Origin: Minisyncoccota bacterium
Lineage (GTDB): Bacteria; Patescibacteriota; Minisyncoccia; Phycocordibacterales; JAQTLZ01
Assembly: GCA_028711065.1 (NCBI GenBank)
Contig: JAQTSY010000008.1
Coordinates: forward strand, 1 to 43,605
Length of the DNA: 43,605 bases
Direction of reading: 5' to 3'
Shown: piece after piece, positions 1 to 5,516 of the stretch
How the letters are laid out: each line of letters starts with the position of its first letter
Position numbering within the stretch: the first letter of the stretch is position 1
Notes under the pieces: model-generated
What the model was told of the DNA's origin: nothing
The model's database searches: none
The model's input: the letters and a program-made list of their open reading frames with translations, nothing else
Made by a program: the position numbers and the translations under genes

Positions 1-107
1 AAAATACTGAAATCTGGACCCTGAACTGGACTGTAGAACACGACCGATACAAGTACTGCAATATATGCAATTGCAAACAAAGCATTGTAAAAAGGGTTTT
101 TGGTCAT
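1..107 (-). CDS. N-terminus of an uncharacterised membrane protein (runs off the left edge)
   Basis: An open frame begins at ATG (complement of 105-107) and continues past the window edge, giving 35 residues that start MTKNPFYNALFAIAYIAVL. Residues about 9-27 are strongly hydrophobic and predict one N-terminal membrane segment or uncleaved signal anchor. A -10-like TATACT (complement of 114-119) lies only 6 nt before the ATG and no Shine-Dalgarno is visible, so the mRNA may be leaderless like several others here. Too little is present to name a family. The placement is supported by the start, the membrane segment and the promoter-like hexamer. Confidence 0.5.
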   Translation of the reverse strand, partial: MTKNPFYNALFAIAYIAVLVSVVFYSPVQGPDFSI

Positions 108-142
108 ACGTTTAGTATACGGCAAATGATTAACTACGAAAA

Positions 143-278
143 GCGGAGGCGGTGGAATTTTGAAACTTACAGTTTCAGTACCCCAATTGGTCCTCCATCA
201 GGCGGAGCTCAATCGGGCTTCAAATCTCGCACGGAAGCGTCCCACGCTTCCTCTCATCCTTGTTCACTTTGTTCACGG
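143..278 (-). repeat. tRNA-linked structured element, 3' side of tRNA-Ser(CGA)
   Basis: Read on the minus strand directly after tRNA-Ser. In order: a hairpin (arms GGAAGCGT/ACGCTTCC); a 12-nt stretch (219-230) that is the exact reverse complement of the tRNA T-arm at 287-298; CCCGATTG (210-217) able to pair with CAATTGGG (about 182-189), enclosing a small CTCC/GGAG hairpin; TACT; a hairpin GAAAC-TGTAA-GTTTC (162-176); and an imperfect copy of the tRNA 3' end (about 143-165). The same order of parts recurs after five other tRNAs in the window. The function is unknown. The fold was derived by hand. Confidence 0.7.
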
Positions 279-365
279 CGGAGGAGGCGAGATTTGAACT
301 CGCGAGACCCTTTCGAGCCTGCTGGTTTTCGAAACCAGTGCTTTCAACCGCTCAGCCACTCCTCC
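279..365 (-). tRNA. tRNA-Ser (anticodon CGA)
   Basis: This is an 87-nt class II tRNA on the minus strand. The acceptor GGAGGAG (359-365) pairs with CTCCTCC (280-286) and the discriminator is G. The anticodon loop TTCGAAA, closed by CTGGT/ACCAG, gives anticodon CGA. The long variable arm and the T-loop TTCAAAT are intact. CCA is not encoded. Confidence 0.95.
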
Positions 366-513
366 TTCATTTCATTCAGTCGGAGTGGCTTCGCGTCCTA
401 CTCGGACACTCACTTGAGCCCGTTTTACAAAAGTAAAACATCGGCTCATTTCGCTGTGAGCGAAATCGCATGAAATATGAAGCAGTTCATATTTCATAGC
501 CACTCTCCTCAAA
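366..513 (-). repeat. Structured element upstream of tRNA-Ser(CGA), with a copy of the tRNA 5' end
   Basis: Read toward the tRNA on the minus strand, the segment opens with a near copy of the tRNA 5' end (498-510, GAGGAG-AGTGGCT). Three hairpins follow: a 12-bp hairpin at 470-497 with a 4-nt loop, one around GATTTCGCT/AGCGAAAT, and GTTTTAC/GTAAAAC. A further GTCC/GGAC hairpin follows. Then AGCCACTCC (382-390) is complementary both to the copy and to the true tRNA 5' end. So a copy, an anti-copy and the real end lie in a row, mirroring the arrangement on the 3' side. No protein-coding potential is evident between 366 and 577. Confidence 0.5.
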
Positions 514-577
514 CCTAATAAGCCTAGCAATTTTTTGCCTTTTTTACAAAAAATGATATGATTTCTTGGTTAATTTT

Positions 578-649
578 GGCCCTATCGTCTAATGGTTAGG
601 ACGAGCGCTTTTCAAGCGCTAAACCCGGGTCCGATTCCCGGTAGGGTCA
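578..649 (+). tRNA. tRNA-Glu (anticodon UUC)
   Basis: This is a 72-nt tRNA. Acceptor GGCCCTA (578-584) pairs with TAGGGTC (642-648), including a G-U at 2:71; the discriminator is A649. Anticodon stem AGCGC/GCGCT closes loop TTTTCAA, giving UUC. The T-arm is GGG-TCCGATT-CCC. CCA is not encoded. Confidence 0.95.
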
Positions 650-796
650 TCGCGAAGCAATGAAGATAAACGAGCCGACTGCTCGGCTTGTGGCCGGGAA
701 TCGGAAAGGTTCTCCGTTACGTTTTGAAAATTACAATTTCCAAAACGTCGGAAACCTCTACTGTTCCTGTAAGAAAAGATCCCTAGGTAGGGTCAT
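650..796 (+). repeat. tRNA-linked structured element, 3' side of tRNA-Glu
   Basis: It directly follows tRNA-Glu. It contains a hairpin AGCCGA/TCGGCT; CCGGGAATCGGA (694-705), the exact reverse complement of the tRNA T-arm at 630-641; an AGGTT...TCCG / CGGAAACCT helix enclosing ACGTTTT/AAAACGT; CTACTG; a hairpin with core TTC-CTGTAA-GAA; and finally a slightly altered copy of the tRNA 3' end (778-796, compare 633-650, both ending GGTAGGGTCAT). The parts and order match the Val and Ser elements although most stem sequences differ. Confidence 0.72.
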
Positions 797-817
797 AACG
801 GTTTTCCACATCTTATA

Positions 818-846
818 TTGAACTTTGGTTAGAGCCTCTGTATAAT
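818..846 (+). promoter_or_regulatory. Promoter for the HTH protein gene, probably leaderless
   Basis: TTGAAC (818-823) and TATAAT (841-846) are separated by 17 bp, a near-consensus sigma-70-type promoter. The expected transcription start falls at about 853, the A of the ATG itself, so the message would have no leader. Confidence 0.7.
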
Positions 847-852
847 TATTAC

Positions 853-1566
853 ATGAGTTTGAATAGAAATGAAATGCGAGAAAAGGCAATTCTCCTACGC
901 CAAAGCGGTTTTTCGTATGGCGAAATTTGCAGAAAATTAGAAGACATACCGAAAGGAACCCTTCATTATTGGTTTCAAGATATAATAATTTCTGAATCTT
1001 CTCGACAGCTTTTAAAACAGAAAAATCGGGTCACAAGTCTTAGAAATATCGAGAAATTTAACAAGGAACGAATTTTGGAGCGAGATCACCAAGATAAAAA
1101 ATCATTAGAACTAGGGGAAGAGTTCTTTAAAAATAGTGGTTCAAAGAATTTGTGTCTAGTCGGGGCAGCGCTCTATTGGGCTGAAGGGCAAAAAACTTTT
1201 ACAAATACAAATACCAGATATCTTTCATTTTCAAATTCTGATCCGAGACTCGTACAAGTCTTTATGAATTTTTTACGGATTACTTTAAAGGCACCGGAAA
1301 ATTATATAAAAGCAGGACTGCACCTTCATGAAAATATATCAGACAAAAAAGCCAGAAAGTATTGGAGTGATATAACCAAGCTCCCTACTGACCTGTTTTA
1401 TGTAATTAGAGCAAAAAATATCATCAGTCGTTCCATTCGTCCTAAAAAATTCCTTCCCTATGGCACCTGTGTCATAAGAATAAACCGAAGAAAATACTTT
1501 TTTATCGTCCAGGGAATAATTAATGAGATTCATAATACTTTTGCTTCTAATCATAAAATAAGCTAA
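853..1566 (+). CDS. HTH protein with a possible LAGLIDADG-like C-terminal region
   Basis: This encodes 237 residues. Residues about 5-45 form a helix-turn-helix resembling those of resolvases and homeodomain-like proteins (MREKAILLRQSGFSYGEIC, then KGTLHYWF). The remainder holds LVGAALYWAEGQK, LSFSNSDPRLVQVFMNFLR, LHLHENIS and LPYGTCVIRI. The W-x-E-G motif followed by NSDP and a predicted beta-rich domain recalls LAGLIDADG-fold proteins, and proteins of this layout are common hypothetical genes in CPR genomes. That assignment is an inference, and the protein may only bind DNA. It lies after a tRNA-linked element and 11 nt before the kinase gene, so it may be co-transcribed with it. Confidence 0.75.
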   Translation: MSLNRNEMREKAILLRQSGFSYGEICRKLEDIPKGTLHYWFQDIIISESSRQLLKQKNRVTSLRNIEKFNKERILERDHQDKKSLELGEEFFKNSGSKNLCLVGAALYWAEGQKTFTNTNTRYLSFSNSDPRLVQVFMNFLRITLKAPENYIKAGLHLHENISDKKARKYWSDITKLPTDLFYVIRAKNIISRSIRPKKFLPYGTCVIRINRRKYFFIVQGIINEIHNTFASNHKIS

Positions 1567-1577
1567 ATTTAGCAAGC

Positions 1578-2111
1578 ATGAAATCTAAAAAATTCATCCT
1601 CATACTCTACGGTTCATCGTGCGCTGGAAAGTCGACAATTATCGAAAGCCTGTCGGCAAAAGTGCCGGAACTATTCCACTTATCGACCGACAGAATCAAG
1701 TGGTCAATCTCTCAATACAAAGCTGGAATGCATAATGACATGCTCCTCGAAATGGTCTTTCAGCTTGGGAAAATGGCAGCTGCAGATGGACTTTCGTTAG
1801 TTATGGACGGAACTCCAACTATCGAGTCAGAGAATTGGAAAAAGTATAAAGCACTTGCCGAAGAAAAAGGAATGGCATTTTATGAAGTGAATATGGAAGC
1901 GGATCTTGAAATACTCAAGGCCCGGTTTGAAGATCGGGTTAAAAATGCTCCGACATCCGGTAAAAAACTTAGCAACACAAGTATGGAAAGATTTATGCTT
2001 CTCTACGATCTACATTCGAAAAACAAACACGAAGGAATTCCAACTTTCTATTCCGACAAACAATCCGTTGAAGAAATCACCGGAGAAATTCTCAAAATAA
2101 TCGAGAATTAA
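1578..2111 (+). CDS. P-loop kinase-like protein (AAA_33 / zeta-like)
   Basis: This encodes 177 residues with a Walker A motif GSSCAGKST at residues 11-19 and a short P-loop kinase architecture. STDRIKW follows strand 2, VMDGTP is a likely Walker B or substrate region, and ARFEDRV is a lid-like basic segment. Such proteins phosphorylate small molecules or nucleotides; relatives include chloramphenicol phosphotransferase-like and zeta-toxin-like kinases. The substrate cannot be read from the sequence. The stop codon is 2 nt before the next ATG, so the kinase and the following Nudix gene almost certainly share a transcript. Confidence 0.8.
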   Translation: MKSKKFILILYGSSCAGKSTIIESLSAKVPELFHLSTDRIKWSISQYKAGMHNDMLLEMVFQLGKMAAADGLSLVMDGTPTIESENWKKYKALAEEKGMAFYEVNMEADLEILKARFEDRVKNAPTSGKKLSNTSMERFMLLYDLHSKNKHEGIPTFYSDKQSVEEITGEILKIIEN

Positions 2112-2113
2112 TT

Positions 2114-2587
2114 ATGCCCCACATTCACGAAAAATTTGATTTTACTTCTACTGTCTACATCGTGTACAAAGGAAAAGTTCTACTTCGTAAACATGAAAAA
2201 TACCATATCTGGATCGGAGTCGGTGGCCATGTAGAACTTGATGAAGAACCGAATCAAGCTGCGGTACGCGAAGCGAAAGAGGAAGTGGGGCTCGATATAA
2301 AACTTATTCATCCTCACAAAGAACCGACACTAAAGGATTATTCGGACATAACTAATTCGCGCCAGCTCATTCCGCCAGCTTTTATGAATCTTCATAAAAT
2401 AAACGAGGTGCATAGCCATATAGATCTCGTATTTGCCGCAACATCGGATTCAAATAATGTTGTACCAGAACAAAAAGGTGACGAGTGGAAATGGATGAGC
2501 GTAGATGAAGTAGAAAAAGACGGAGAAATTTCTGACCGAGTAAAAAATTACGCAAAAACTGCAATAAGCCTAGCGTCTAGAAAATAA
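2114..2587 (+). CDS. Nudix hydrolase
   Basis: This encodes 157 residues. A clear Nudix box runs through GGHVELDEEPNQAAVREAKE and continues EVGL, fitting G-x5-E-x7-R-E-U-x-E-E-x-G-U. This motif binds Mg2+ and hydrolyses nucleoside diphosphates linked to another moiety. The N-terminal half has the usual beta strands (STVYIVYKGKVLLRKH). The substrate is unknown. It follows the kinase gene by 2 nt, suggesting a small nucleotide-handling operon. The region after its stop is occupied by tRNA-Val-related repeats rather than by another gene. Confidence 0.88.
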   Translation: MPHIHEKFDFTSTVYIVYKGKVLLRKHEKYHIWIGVGGHVELDEEPNQAAVREAKEEVGLDIKLIHPHKEPTLKDYSDITNSRQLIPPAFMNLHKINEVHSHIDLVFAATSDSNNVVPEQKGDEWKWMSVDEVEKDGEISDRVKNYAKTAISLASRK

Positions 2588-2595
2588 TCTCTTTT

Positions 2596-2851
2596 TCTGC
2601 TAGATTGGTAGAGTTTTAGGGCGGTTAGTCAGTTGGTGAGAGAAAAGCGGGCGATTAGTTGAATTCCGAATACTTGGAGGAATTCAAAGACGGAGGGCGC
2701 ATGGGTGAGAAATGGGACGGGACCCATTTCGCAAGACCTTGAATATTTTGTAATCAGAATGTGAAAGGTGTACAGCTCCTGTAAGGAGCCGAGTCGGGGT
2801 CGCGAAATTTTTCAGCAGAAAAATATTTGTGACCAGTTGGTAGATTAAATA
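2596..2851 (+). repeat. Degenerate tRNA-Val 5' copies and structured element upstream of tRNA-Val
   Basis: This non-coding stretch resembles the start of the following tRNA. TTGGTAGAG, then AGGGCGGTTAG and TCAGTTGGTGAGAG (2604-2645) repeat, with changes, the tRNA-Val upstream and 5' region (2836-2876). A second partial copy, GGGCGATTAGTT, begins near 2650. Hairpins follow, including TTGAATTCC/GGAATTCAA and AAATGGG/CCCATTT. Next comes an ACCTT/AAGGT helix, GTACA, and a GCTCC-TGTAA-GGAGC hairpin. The last part is a long hairpin with a bulged A (2798-2834). Twenty-five nt around AAAGGTGTACAGC are identical to the tRNA-Phe element. No full tRNA fold is possible, so it is a tRNA-derived repeat or remnant. 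Confidence 0.55.
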
Positions 2852-2924
2852 GGGCGATTAGCTCAGTTGGTAGAGCGCGTCATTGACGTTGACGATGTCA
2901 GAGGTTCGAATCCTCTATCGCCCA
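2852..2924 (+). tRNA. tRNA-Val (anticodon GAC)
   Basis: This is a 73-nt tRNA. Acceptor GGGCGAT (2852-2858) pairs with ATCGCCC (2917-2923) and the discriminator is A2924. D-arm GCTC/GAGC is intact. Anticodon stem CGTCA/TGACG closes loop TTGACGT, giving GAC. The T-arm is AGAGG-TTCGAAT-CCTCT. CCA is not encoded. Confidence 0.95.
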
Positions 2925-3055
2925 CAGGTGGACAAGCAAATGAGTTTGCTTGTCTGAGGATTTGAAACCCGATTGAGCATTTTTTATGAACAGAGTGAAA
3001 TAAAAAATCCAATTGGGGTACTGCTCCTGTAAGGAGCGAATCCTCTATCGCCCAC
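2925..3055 (+). repeat. tRNA-linked structured element, 3' side of tRNA-Val
   Basis: It contains hairpin GACAAGCAAA/TTTGCTTGTC; GAGGATTTGAA (2956-2966), complementary to the tRNA-Val T-arm at 2905-2915 with one G-U; CCCGATTG and CAATTGGG enclosing ATTTTTTAT/ATAAAAAAT; GTACT; hairpin GCTCC-TGTAA-GGAGC; and then a 19-nt exact copy of the tRNA 3' end (3037-3055 = 2907-2925). The anti-T segment can pair with the tRNA or with the downstream copy. The 19-bp direct repeats flanking 111 bp could equally be recombination footprints of a small element in the tRNA T-loop. Confidence 0.78.
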
Positions 3056-3057
3056 CG

Positions 3058-3063
3058 TATAAT
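3058..3063 (+). promoter_or_regulatory. -10 element for uppP-tsaD
   Basis: A consensus TATAAT lies 16 nt before the uppP ATG and starts 2 nt after the duplicated tRNA-Val 3' end. No convincing -35 is seen, because that position falls inside the tRNA copy. Confidence 0.5.
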
Positions 3064-3079
3064 TAATTTACTCACAAAC

Positions 3080-3856
3080 ATGACCATCATCCACGCAATC
3101 ATTTTAGGCATCGTCGAAGGAATCACCGAATTTCTTCCCATTTCTTCAACGGGCCATATGATTCTTGCGGGAAATCTTTTGCATATTCCGCAAACAGAAT
3201 TTCTCAAAACATTCGAAATTTTTATCCAGCTTGGTGCAATCCTCGCAGTCGTCGTCCTTTTCTGGAAACGCCTCACCACAAGCATCGAATCTTGGAAAAG
3301 GATTATCATCGGATTTATTCCGACCGGAATCATCGGCCTCGCTTTATATAAAGTTGTAAAAACTTACCTCCTTGGCAACAGTACTGTTGTGCTCTGGTCG
3401 CTTCTTCTTGGAGGCATTGCGATTTTGGTATTCGAGCTTTGGTACAAAAGACAAGAAGGAGAAAGAATCGAGAACATAGAATCAATTTCATACAAAAAAT
3501 CTGCGCTTGTCGGTCTCGCGCAAGCAGTAGCTATCGTACCGGGAGTTTCCCGTTCTGCGGCAACAATCGTAGGAGGACTTCTTCTCGGCATTAAGCGTGA
3601 GACGATCGTGGAATTTTCTTTCCTTCTCGCAATTCCGACAATGCTCGCGGCAAGCGGACTTGATCTTTTAAAAAGCGCTTCATCCATACAGGCGAACCAA
3701 ATATATCTTCTTGCCATCGGCTTTGTCGTCTCATTCGTTGTCGCGCTCGGAAGTATAAAATTCCTCCTCAATTTCGTGAAAAAACACACCTTCATTCCCT
3801 TTGCGATTTATCGTATCGCGGTTGCAATACTCTTCTGGATTCTTATAGTAAGGTAA
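3080..3856 (+). CDS. uppP: Undecaprenyl-diphosphatase (UppP/BacA)
   Basis: This encodes 258 residues, close to the family norm of about 265. It dephosphorylates undecaprenyl diphosphate to recycle the lipid carrier for peptidoglycan and surface polymers, in the cytoplasmic membrane. Signature motifs are present: EGITEFLPISSTGH at residues 14-27 and PGVSRSAATI, which hold the catalytic Glu, Ser, His and Arg, with about eight hydrophobic segments. The stop TAA shares its last base with the tsaD ATG (3856), indicating translational coupling. The carrier it serves is the one used by MurJ and the polymer genes elsewhere in the window. Confidence 0.96.
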   Translation: MTIIHAIILGIVEGITEFLPISSTGHMILAGNLLHIPQTEFLKTFEIFIQLGAILAVVVLFWKRLTTSIESWKRIIIGFIPTGIIGLALYKVVKTYLLGNSTVVLWSLLLGGIAILVFELWYKRQEGERIENIESISYKKSALVGLAQAVAIVPGVSRSAATIVGGLLLGIKRETIVEFSFLLAIPTMLAASGLDLLKSASSIQANQIYLLAIGFVVSFVVALGSIKFLLNFVKKHTFIPFAIYRIAVAILFWILIVR

Positions 3857-5013
3857 TGATTATCCTTGGTATCGAAACCTCATGCGATGAGACTGCCCTT
3901 TCCCTTGTTGAAGCGGCAGGAACACTCGAAAATCCTCAGTTTCGGCTCCTTTCTGCTACCCTTTTCTCACAAACGAAACTCCATGAAGAACATGGCGGAG
4001 TCGTGCCAATGCTTGCAAAGCGGGAGCACCAGAAAAATTTGATTCCGCTTTTAAAAAAACTTTTAGAGGAATCGGGTTTTTCAAAGTCAAAACAGGAAAA
4101 AATTGTTGAAGAAGGGGTAAAGAAAATACTAGAGAGAGAACAAGAACTTGCTCCCCTCTTTCTCGAATTTATTCCGACAATCGAAAAGCCAAAAATTGAC
4201 GCAATCGCAGTTACTTATGGTCCAGGGCTCGAACCGGCGCTTTGGGTTGGTGTGAGTTTTGCGAAAGCGCTTTCGTACACTTGGAACATTCCAATCATTC
4301 CGGTCAATCACATGGAAGGACATATCGTTTCTCCACTTCTCACAGAAAATACGAAGATTGAATTTCCCGCTCTCGTTCTCCTTATTTCCGGTGGACACAC
4401 AGAACTCGTTCTTACAGAAAAATGGGGCGAATATAAAGTAATTGGAAAAACACGAGATGACGCTGTCGGCGAAGCATTTGATAAAGTGGCTCGGCTTCTT
4501 GGACTTCCTTATCCTGGAGGACCCGAAATTTCAAAGCTCGCAGAAAAACAGCGTCAACTTGGAAGCTCAGCTTCCAAGTTGACGCTCCCACGCCCTATGC
4601 TCAAGTCGGATGACTATGATTTTTCTTTTTCTGGCCTCAAAACCTCCGTATTGTATAAATTGAAAGAAATCGGCGAGCCAACGGCAGAAATTAAATCAGA
4701 AATCGCTCGCGAATTTGAAGATGCTGTAGGAGATGTGCTCGTAGCAAAAACCCGAAAAGCAATCGAAGAATTCGGCCCTCAAACACTCATTATCGCTGGA
4801 GGCGTTTCAGCAAATTTCCATATCCGAAAAAGTTTTGAAAAATTAGCCCAAGATTTTCCTCAAACAAAGCTCCTCATTCCCCCAAAAGAACTTTCAACAG
4901 ATAACGCAATCATGATTGCCGGAGCTGGATATATAAATTCCCTGCTAAAAGAAAAAGTGGCGAGTCCTATTATAGACCAGCCACTCGAAGCAAGGGGAAA
5001 CTTGCGCCTCTAG
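3856..5013 (+). CDS. tsaD: tRNA N6-adenosine threonylcarbamoyltransferase (TsaD)
   Basis: This encodes 385 residues. It transfers the threonylcarbamoyl group to A37 of ANN-decoding tRNAs together with TsaB and TsaE. The ASKHA-fold start LGIETSCDETALSLVEA, the metal-binding HMEGH motif, LLISGGHTELVL, GEAFDKVARLLGLPYPGGP, FSFSGLKTSV and IAGGVSANF are all present. It is about 45 residues longer than the E. coli enzyme, mainly through an insertion before the KIDAIAVTYGPG segment. A 35-nt near-perfect palindrome sits in frame at 4551-4585. The start overlaps the uppP stop. The final 44 nt overlap a convergent minus-strand ORF. Confidence 0.96.
   Translation: MIILGIETSCDETALSLVEAAGTLENPQFRLLSATLFSQTKLHEEHGGVVPMLAKREHQKNLIPLLKKLLEESGFSKSKQEKIVEEGVKKILEREQELAPLFLEFIPTIEKPKIDAIAVTYGPGLEPALWVGVSFAKALSYTWNIPIIPVNHMEGHIVSPLLTENTKIEFPALVLLISGGHTELVLTEKWGEYKVIGKTRDDAVGEAFDKVARLLGLPYPGGPEISKLAEKQRQLGSSASKLTLPRPMLKSDDYDFSFSGLKTSVLYKLKEIGEPTAEIKSEIAREFEDAVGDVLVAKTRKAIEEFGPQTLIIAGGVSANFHIRKSFEKLAQDFPQTKLLIPPKELSTDNAIMIAGAGYINSLLKEKVASPIIDQPLEARGNLRL
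4551..4585. repeat. In-frame palindrome inside tsaD
   Basis: The arms GCGTCAACTTGGAAGCT and AGCTTCCAAGTTGACGC are 17 bp each, perfectly complementary, and separated by one C. In the tsaD frame the region encodes RQLGSSASKLT, placed between the conserved PGGPEISKLAEK and LPRPM, where other TsaD proteins have a variable loop. Confidence 0.9.
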
Positions 5014-5428
5014 TTTTTTTCTCCCGAGAATACTTTTCGCCACGCCAGTCACGAAGTGTTTCGTAAACTAACATGTACAAATGCTTCTCGGTAGCAATAC
5101 AAACATCATCCGCTCCCTCGTCCACCAAAACATGGGCCATCCTCCACGAATAAGATGATACGAATATCCATCCTTCGGAGCGCTCACGAAGCCATCTGAC
5201 AAAACGCGGGAGCTCCGTGTTGTCACCAGGTTTAGCGGCCACAATAATGACATCAAAATCGCTACAGGAGCGAAGGATTCTCGTTGCCTGAAGACGAGAA
5301 TTCGCTTGTACGCAGAAAATGCTGTTGCGTTCAAGGATCTCTCTCACGCGAACTTTTTTCCCACGCACGTCGACAACTGGGCCAGTTTCTTCCTGGCCGA
5401 CGAACATCATGCTAAGTTTCAAAGCCAT
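4970..5428 (-). CDS. ORFan hypothetical protein, receiver-like
   Basis: This encodes 152 residues on the strand opposite its neighbours. The ATG is preceded by a strong Shine-Dalgarno (GGAGG, then CGAGC, ATG), which most neighbouring genes lack. It begins MALKLSMMFVGQEETGPVVD. The middle, DFDVIIVAAKPG and EGWIFVSSYSWRMAHVLVDEG, followed by a C-terminal helix, suggests an alternating alpha/beta fold loosely like a response-regulator receiver; no clear phospho-acceptor set was identified. Its 3' end overlaps tsaD by 44 nt. It is G+C-richer than its surroundings. It may be an acquired or fast-evolving gene, and the function is unknown. Confidence 0.6.
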   Translation of the reverse strand: MALKLSMMFVGQEETGPVVDVRGKKVRVREILERNSIFCVQANSRLQATRILRSCSDFDVIIVAAKPGDNTELPRFVRWLRERSEGWIFVSSYSWRMAHVLVDEGADDVCIATEKHLYMLVYETLRDWRGEKYSREKKTRGASFPLLRVAGL

Positions 5429-5516
5429 GCTCGCCTCCAGGAAAAGGGTTAAAGGTGAACGTCAGGTTCTTTGCTAAATCTACCAAAACGATATAAAAAA
5501 TGCTACTATTTTGCCC

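Noticed and set aside
126-473. Open frame of 115 codons on the + strand
   Set aside because: It runs through tRNA-Ser and its flanking structured elements in the antisense direction; its composition reflects RNA stems, not protein.
2617-2700. A second functional tRNA-Val
   Set aside because: The 5' part resembles tRNA-Val, but no acceptor partner, anticodon stem or T-arm can be drawn.
650-3055. T-box riboswitch or simple terminators as the explanation for the tRNA-linked elements
   Set aside because: There is no T-box AGGGTGG-type sequence or specifier loop. Terminators would not carry the host tRNA's T-arm complement or a tRNA 3' copy, and T tracts after the last stem are missing.
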